A stretch of 46,484 nt of DNA from an uncultured SAR86 cluster bacterium. Its GTDB lineage: Bacteria > Pseudomonadota > Gammaproteobacteria > Magnimaribacterales > D2472. The number at the start of each line of letters is the position of its first letter. The first letter of the stretch is position 1. The position numbers were made by a program, and so were the translations under genes. The notes beneath the pieces are model-generated. The model had not been told where the DNA came from. It made no database searches and saw nothing but the letters and a program-made list of their open reading frames with translations. Positions 42,053 through 46,484 of this stretch are shown here, piece after piece. The stretch lies in contig CACEBI010000010.1 in assembly GCA_902557705.1 (NCBI GenBank), positions 1 through 46,484 of the forward strand, in the 5' to 3' direction.

Positions 42053-42906
42053 TGAAAGCATTAATTAATTTATTAATATCATTGGTTGTATTTTTTATTG
42101 CGATTTCAATTGCAGCAGCAACAGGTATCGACAATGTTTTAAGAGTGGTAATTTTGGCATTTTTAATTCAGTGGGCGGCTTATATTCCTGCGTATGTTTT
42201 CCAGACAGAAAAATTTTATGATTTAACAGGAAGTCTTACCTATCTATCTGTAACTTGGTATGCATTAATTTTAGCTTCTGGTGATTTCGCTAATGCCAAT
42301 GTAGCAAATACAATTATTGTTTTGCTTATGTCTTTATGGGCCCTAAGACTAGGCAGTTTTTTGTTTATGCGAATACATAAAGATGGGGAAGATAAAAGAT
42401 TTAGAACCATAAAGCCTTCGGCAACTCAATTTTTTATGACATGGACATTGCAAGGACTATGGGTTTCTTTATGTTCAATGTGCGCTCTAACAGCAATTTC
42501 ATCAGATAGTGGAGTAGTTGTTAACGCATTGTTCTATTTTGGGTTAGGTTTATTTGTACTTGGTTTTGGTACTGAAATTGTTGCAGATAATCAGAAATCT
42601 AAATTTAGATCTTTTCCTGAAAATAGGGATAAATTCATAACTACAGGGTTATGGGCTAAATCAAGACACCCAAATTATTTTGGTGAAATAGTTCTTTGGG
42701 CAGGCATTGCTGTTATGTCATTTTCATCTTTAGAGGGGTGGCAATACTTAACTCTTATATCACCATTATTCACCTATATTCTTCTTGTATATGTGAGTGG
42801 TGTAAGAATGTTAGAAGCTAGAGCTGATAAAAAATGGGGACATGATGAAAATTATAAAAACTATAAATCTAATACACCTGTATTATGGTTGAATTTTAAA
42901 AGTTAA
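42049..42906 (+). CDS. DUF1295/steroid-5-alpha-reductase-like membrane protein
   Basis: A 285-residue multi-pass membrane protein (about seven helices) with the C-terminal signature LWAKSRHPNYFGEIVLWAG (about residues 202-220) shared by DUF1295, 5-alpha-reductase C-terminal and isoprenylcysteine methyltransferase-type enzymes, where it forms a cofactor site. Its upstream DKRFRTIKP and QGLWVSL blocks are typical of DUF1295. The substrate is unknown. It starts at ATG 42049, interlocked with the peptidase stop; a second ATG follows immediately at 42052. Confidence 0.87.
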   Translation: MMKALINLLISLVVFFIAISIAAATGIDNVLRVVILAFLIQWAAYIPAYVFQTEKFYDLTGSLTYLSVTWYALILASGDFANANVANTIIVLLMSLWALRLGSFLFMRIHKDGEDKRFRTIKPSATQFFMTWTLQGLWVSLCSMCALTAISSDSGVVVNALFYFGLGLFVLGFGTEIVADNQKSKFRSFPENRDKFITTGLWAKSRHPNYFGEIVLWAGIAVMSFSSLEGWQYLTLISPLFTYILLVYVSGVRMLEARADKKWGHDENYKNYKSNTPVLWLNFKS

Positions 42907-42998
42907 AATAAAAGAATTAAGATAAAAATGCTTTACAAAAAAAAGTTTAATTATTGGTCTATCACTGGTAACATGTTCAAACTTTTAGGGAGATATTT

Positions 42999-43748
42999 AT
43001 GAAAAATAAATTTAATATAGTGCAGCTGTGCATAATCGTCTCCATTTCTGGAATGCTTTCATCCTCTGATATGGAAAGTGTTCTCGAAGTTGGAAGAGAC
43101 AATCAAATGCTATCAGCAAAATCTCAAGACAGAATTGATACAACAGAAAGAGAAACAGATAAGATTATTAATGAATACAAGGCTGTTTCTAAGCAAGTTG
43201 AAGGTTTAAAGCTTTATAACGAACAAAAAAGAATTCAAATCGCTGCTCAATTGGAATTAATGGATAAGTTAGATGAGCAACTTGTTCAGGTTGTTGTTAT
43301 GCAAAGACAAATACCTCCTTTGGCTCAAAGAATGCTTGAAAGTTTAGAATCTTTTATCTCTCTTGATACTCCCTTCAGGATTGAAGAAAGACAAAACAGA
43401 ATTGACTTAGTTAGATCTTCTTTAGCTAAACCTAAAGTTACCGCTTCTGAGCAAGTTAGACAGGTATTAGAAGCCTATAATATTGAGGCTGAATACGGTA
43501 GAAAAATTGATACCTATGAAAGTACACTTGAAGACGGAACTGTTGTTAATATTTTAGTTATTGGAAGAATCGGCATGTTCTATCAAACTAAAGATGAGCA
43601 ATCTAGCGGCAGATGGAACAATGCTACAGGAACATGGGATGAACTTCCTGGTTCATACAGAAAACCAATCAGAGATGGTATTAGAATGGCTAAAAAATTA
43701 GCTCCTACAGACATGTTAATGATGCCAGTTGTTAAAGGAGAGGTGTAA
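42999..43748 (+). CDS. DUF3450 periplasmic coiled-coil protein of the TonB system
   Basis: A 249-residue exported protein. A signal peptide (about residues 1-23) is followed by a long coiled coil (about residues 28-105) and then a compact domain with VTASEQVRQVLEAYNIEAEY (about residues 147-166) and RIGMFYQTKDEQSSGRWN. This is the DUF3450 family that precedes ExbB/ExbD/TonB genes in marine gammaproteobacteria. It may support the proton-channel complex; the mechanism is unknown. It has a GGGAG ribosome site, and its stop overlaps the next ATG by one base. Confidence 0.9.
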   Translation: MKNKFNIVQLCIIVSISGMLSSSDMESVLEVGRDNQMLSAKSQDRIDTTERETDKIINEYKAVSKQVEGLKLYNEQKRIQIAAQLELMDKLDEQLVQVVVMQRQIPPLAQRMLESLESFISLDTPFRIEERQNRIDLVRSSLAKPKVTASEQVRQVLEAYNIEAEYGRKIDTYESTLEDGTVVNILVIGRIGMFYQTKDEQSSGRWNNATGTWDELPGSYRKPIRDGIRMAKKLAPTDMLMMPVVKGEV

Positions 43749-45130
43749 TGAAAAAACTATATATAATTCCAGCACTGCTTCTATTATTCAGTGGCTTTAT
43801 TTCTTCTCAAGAAAATTCAGAAGAGGTAGTTGAAGTCTCTACAGTTGAAGCTCTATTAGCATTAGTTAAAGAAGGTAAAACGCAAGAACAGGCAGCAAAC
43901 TCTAATAGAGAAGCTGAATTCATGGCAAATAAAAATAAGCAAGCTTCTATTTTAGCAGCTGAAAAAAGAGAGTTAGCAAGACAAGAAAAAATTGCAGACA
44001 CCCTTGAAGCTGAATATAAGAAGAATGAAGGAATTCTTCGAGTTAAAGAAGAGGCTTATCAAAAAGAATTGGGTTCTCTTGTTGAGTTGTTCGGACATCT
44101 TCAAAGTTCAGCTGGAGAAGCAGCTGTTCAATTTTCAGGCTCCTTAACAGGTGCTGAATATGGGCAAGATAGAGTTAAGTTCCTAAATGCATTAACAGGC
44201 AAAATGTCAGAGACAACTGAACTTCCAACTATTAGAGAGATTGAAGGACTTTGGTATGAACTTCAAAGAGAAATGGTGGCTAGTGGCCAGGTTGTATCAT
44301 TTACAACAGATGTAATAGATGTAGATGGTGAAACTTCTGAGTGTAATGTTACTAGAGTAGGTTTATTTAATGCTGTTTGTGATGGTAAATACTTAGAATA
44401 TGCAACTTCAAAAGGACAGTATGCTTTTTTACCTAGACAGCCTGCAGGTAGATATACTAAAACAGCGAGCAAAATAGGTGATGCTGAAGCTGGTGACCAA
44501 GTTAAGTTTGGCGTAGATCCAACAGGCCCTACTGGAGGTAGCTTACTAGCCAATCTAATACAAACTCCATCCTTAATGGAAAGAGCTCAACAGGGTAGGG
44601 AAGTTGGTTACGCAATTATCGCCGTTGGTATCATTGCTGTTCTGTTTGCATTCTATAAATTATATAGTCTGTACATGATTGGCACTGCTGTTAGAAAACA
44701 AGCCGGTCAAGATGCAGCTGATTCAGCAAATCCACTAGGAAGAGTCCTGAAGGTTGGTAAAGATAACTTTGATAAAGATATTGATACATTAGAGTTAAAG
44801 CTTGCTGAAGCAATAATGGCAGAAAGACCAGCAATTGAACAAGGTATTGGATTTATAAAGATTATTTCAGTCATTGCACCTTTAGCAGGTCTTTTAGGAA
44901 CTGTTACAGGTATGATTGTTACATTCCAAATGATTACTTTATATGGAACAGGAGATCCTAAGCTTATGGCTGGCGGTATTTCACAAGCTCTTGTTACAAC
45001 TGTATTAGGTTTATTGGTAGCTATTCCAACAAGTTTACTTCATTCTTTCACGCAGTCTTCTGCTAGAGGAATTATAAGTATTCTTGAAGAGCAGAGCACT
45101 GGTATTCTTGCTGAAAAAGCTGAGAAGTAG
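43748..45130 (+). CDS. MotA/TolQ/ExbB-type proton channel with long periplasmic domain
   Basis: A 460-residue protein: a signal peptide (MKKLYIIPALLLLFSGFISS), a coiled-coil and globular periplasmic region to about residue 280, a membrane helix (about 284-308), then two more helices (about 372-398 and 407-430). APLAGLLGTVTGMIVTFQMI and the GISQALVTTVLGLLVAIP block are the ExbB/TolQ channel core. Long ExbB proteins of this type are known as TtpC-like parts of TonB2 systems. It couples proton flow to the TonB protein made downstream. It is the first of two ExbB-family genes here. Confidence 0.92.
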   Translation: MKKLYIIPALLLLFSGFISSQENSEEVVEVSTVEALLALVKEGKTQEQAANSNREAEFMANKNKQASILAAEKRELARQEKIADTLEAEYKKNEGILRVKEEAYQKELGSLVELFGHLQSSAGEAAVQFSGSLTGAEYGQDRVKFLNALTGKMSETTELPTIREIEGLWYELQREMVASGQVVSFTTDVIDVDGETSECNVTRVGLFNAVCDGKYLEYATSKGQYAFLPRQPAGRYTKTASKIGDAEAGDQVKFGVDPTGPTGGSLLANLIQTPSLMERAQQGREVGYAIIAVGIIAVLFAFYKLYSLYMIGTAVRKQAGQDAADSANPLGRVLKVGKDNFDKDIDTLELKLAEAIMAERPAIEQGIGFIKIISVIAPLAGLLGTVTGMIVTFQMITLYGTGDPKLMAGGISQALVTTVLGLLVAIPTSLLHSFTQSSARGIISILEEQSTGILAEKAEK

Positions 45131-45140
45131 GTAATAGTAA

Positions 45141-45674
45141 ATGCTATTTGCAATCACAGAAGCCTTGTCATCCATAAGAGATTTTATGGAGCAAGGCGGA
45201 AATGTGCTTTGGCTTATAGCAATTCTTGTGTTCTTTATGTGGGGTATGATCTTTGAAAGAATATGGTATCTTTCTCATGCACATCAAGAATATGTTGCTG
45301 GTCTTGCTGAAAAATGGAATTCTAGAAAAGATAAGAAATCTTGGTATGCTCTTCAAATAAGAGAGAAGATGATGTCTCAAGCCAAGATGGAAATAAATAA
45401 AAATATAAGCATCATTCAAACATGTATTGTGTTGGCACCTTTATTGGGCCTTTTAGGAACTGTGACTGGAATGATTGAGGTATTCCAAGTTATGGCATTT
45501 AATGGTGGCGGTGATGCTAGAGCTATGGCAGGAGGAGTTTCCAAGGCAACATTACCGACTATGGCAGGCATGGTGACAGCTTTATCTGGATCATTTGCAG
45601 CTATTTATTTAACAAGTACTAGCAAAAGACATGAGTCTGAACTAAACGATATTATTAAAAGAGAAATAGATTAG
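45141..45674 (+). CDS. exbB: ExbB-family proton channel, short form
   Basis: A 177-residue protein with three membrane helices (about residues 20-38, 93-116 and 138-158). APLLGLLGTVTGMIEVFQVM and the GGVSKATLPTMAGMVTALSG block repeat the channel core found in the longer upstream protein. With ExbD it forms the proton-driven motor for TonB. It begins 10 bases after the longer ExbB gene and 12 bases before exbD. Confidence 0.94.
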   Translation: MLFAITEALSSIRDFMEQGGNVLWLIAILVFFMWGMIFERIWYLSHAHQEYVAGLAEKWNSRKDKKSWYALQIREKMMSQAKMEINKNISIIQTCIVLAPLLGLLGTVTGMIEVFQVMAFNGGGDARAMAGGVSKATLPTMAGMVTALSGSFAAIYLTSTSKRHESELNDIIKREID

Positions 45675-45686
45675 AAGAGGGTTATT

Positions 45687-46097
45687 ATGAGAAGAAATGC
45701 AATAACAAGCGCAGTTCAAGAAGAGAATGATGAAATTAACTTAACTCCTATGCTTGATGTGGTTTTCATCATGCTTATATTCTTCATTGTGACTGCTAAT
45801 TTCATAAAAGAGCCGGGACTTGAAATTAATAGACCAGATTCTGATACAGCTGAAACTCAAGAAAATGCTGCTATTTTGATTGCTGTTGGTCCTACTGGAG
45901 AAGTGTGGATGGATGGCAGAAGGATTGATGTACGTCAAGTAAAAGCAAACGTTGTAAAGTTATTGGCAGATAATCCACAAGGCTCAGTTGTTATCCAAGC
46001 TGATGAAAAAGCAATGGCGGATACTATTATCCAGGTTATGGATGGAGCTAGAGAGGCTGGAGTGAGTGCAATATCATTAGCATCTGAACCAAAGTAA
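45687..46097 (+). CDS. exbD: ExbD-family biopolymer transport protein
   Basis: A 136-residue protein with one membrane helix (about residues 22-42) preceded by EINLTPMLDVVFIMLIFF; D24 is the conserved proton-carrying aspartate. The C-terminal periplasmic domain has VVIQADEKAMADTIIQVMDG. It works with the ExbB proteins. An AAGAGGGTTATT ribosome region precedes the ATG; tonB starts 6 bases after its stop. Confidence 0.95.
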   Translation: MRRNAITSAVQEENDEINLTPMLDVVFIMLIFFIVTANFIKEPGLEINRPDSDTAETQENAAILIAVGPTGEVWMDGRRIDVRQVKANVVKLLADNPQGSVVIQADEKAMADTIIQVMDGAREAGVSAISLASEPK

Positions 46098-46103
46098 TCT
46101 GAT

Positions 46104-46484
46104 ATGGATCAAGTCACAACAGCTATAAAATCTGCATTAAAGCCTATCCAAGCTTTATACAATAAAGCATTTGATGCAAATAAATATGTAGCTGGTATTG
46201 GTTTATCAGTTCTTATAACAACAGCGTTATTTTTTGTAATGGTTATATTAATCTCCCTTGGAGATAGTGGTATGAAAGAGGACACATCAGTAAAACTTGC
46301 TGATGTTGTAATGCCTGAAAGACAAATCGATACTTTTATGACCGAGGTTGAAAAGCCTGAACAACCAGAGGAACAACCAGAGGATATTGCTCAACCAGAT
46401 CTAGATCTTCAGCCTCTTACAGGTATAGATGTTTCAATTGCTAAACCTAAAGCTAATTTTAAGGCTGGTGGATCTTTTTTTAGA
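46104..46484 (+). CDS. tonB: TonB energy-transducer protein, N-terminal part (3' truncated by window)
   Basis: The frame opened at ATG 46104 stays open to the window end (127 codons, no stop). It encodes a cytoplasmic N-terminus of about 30 residues, one membrane helix (about residues 32-52) and then a Pro/Glu-rich stretch (EVEKPEQPEEQPEDIAQPDL), the normal design of TonB before its C-terminal receptor-binding domain, which lies outside. The place after exbD fits the DUF3450-ExbB-ExbB-ExbD-TonB operon. Identity rests on layout and context, as the diagnostic domain is missing. Confidence 0.85.
   Translation, partial: MDQVTTAIKSALKPIQALYNKAFDANKYVAGIGLSVLITTALFFVMVILISLGDSGMKEDTSVKLADVVMPERQIDTFMTEVEKPEQPEEQPEDIAQPDLDLQPLTGIDVSIAKPKANFKAGGSFFR

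Noticed and set aside
1-46484. CRISPR arrays, tRNA or rRNA genes, insertion sequences and prophage genes
   Set aside because: Looked for short regularly spaced repeats, cloverleaf-like segments in the gaps and transposase or integrase motifs; none seen. A covariance-model scan was not possible.

Overview
The window is AT-rich, very densely packed bacterial DNA. Gene content and order point to a gammaproteobacterium: the run efp-argS-ftsN-like-yggS-proC-yggT-metX-metW-rdgB-hemW convergent with trmB, an RpoH heat-shock sigma factor, a HexR/RpiR-type regulator, UvrD, and a DUF3450-ExbB-ExbB-ExbD-TonB system. The low GC, minimal intergenic space, overlapping stop codons and secreted peptidases fit a streamlined marine lineage of the SAR86 type. 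That placement is inference; no rRNA or marker search was possible. No rRNA, tRNA, CRISPR array, transposase or integrase was found. No stretch longer than about 300 bases lacks a gene; the longest apparently empty stretch is 1393-1579 (187 bases).

Layout. 1-749 holds the end of a saccharopine-dehydrogenase-like gene. 750-1392 holds a small Xre regulator and its membrane partner, with a palindromic operator upstream. 1580-7232 is mostly plus-strand housekeeping and unknown genes: a TIGR02206-like membrane protein, a PlsC-like acyltransferase, a crotonase, an acetyltransferase, a Bax-inhibitor-1-like protein and a Cys-rich mini-protein. A minus-strand DUF885 peptidase lies among them. A bidirectional terminator follows, then a PDZ lipoprotein and typA on the minus strand. 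9940-13490 is a plus-strand metabolic run: M20 amidohydrolase, nitronate monooxygenase-like protein, two mini-proteins and a 3-hydroxyisobutyrate-dehydrogenase-like enzyme.

13487-18875 is the least ordinary part. Two small membrane proteins diverge from a KAP-family P-loop NTPase, followed by a DUF2779 protein (Cas4/AddB-like Fe-S nuclease plus DEDD exonuclease). Four short minus-strand genes of unknown function follow, one built from 20-residue repeats. I consider this the best candidate for an undescribed system, possibly defensive or DNA-processing.

18889-26871 holds a MazG-like pyrophosphohydrolase, an RpiR/HexR regulator, uvrD, and a TRAP transporter split around lipB-lipA: dctP-lipB-lipA on plus, dctQ-dctM on minus, meeting tail to tail. 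26908-31999 carries yaaA, a dienoyl-CoA-isomerase-like crotonase with a helical mini-protein, a HAD acid phosphatase, cysQ, rpoH and trmB. 31996-40186 is a ten-gene minus-strand operon for translation (efp, argS), division (SPOR protein), proline and methionine synthesis and housekeeping. 40235-46484 has an M2 dipeptidase lipoprotein, a DUF1295 membrane enzyme, and the start of a TonB energising operon that runs off the window.

Together the genes suggest a heterotroph that takes up oligomers through TonB-dependent receptors, breaks down peptides in the periplasm (DUF885, M20, M2) and imports organic acids by TRAP. Of eight convergent gene pairs, four share a 4-bp stop-stop overlap and only one has a visible terminator.
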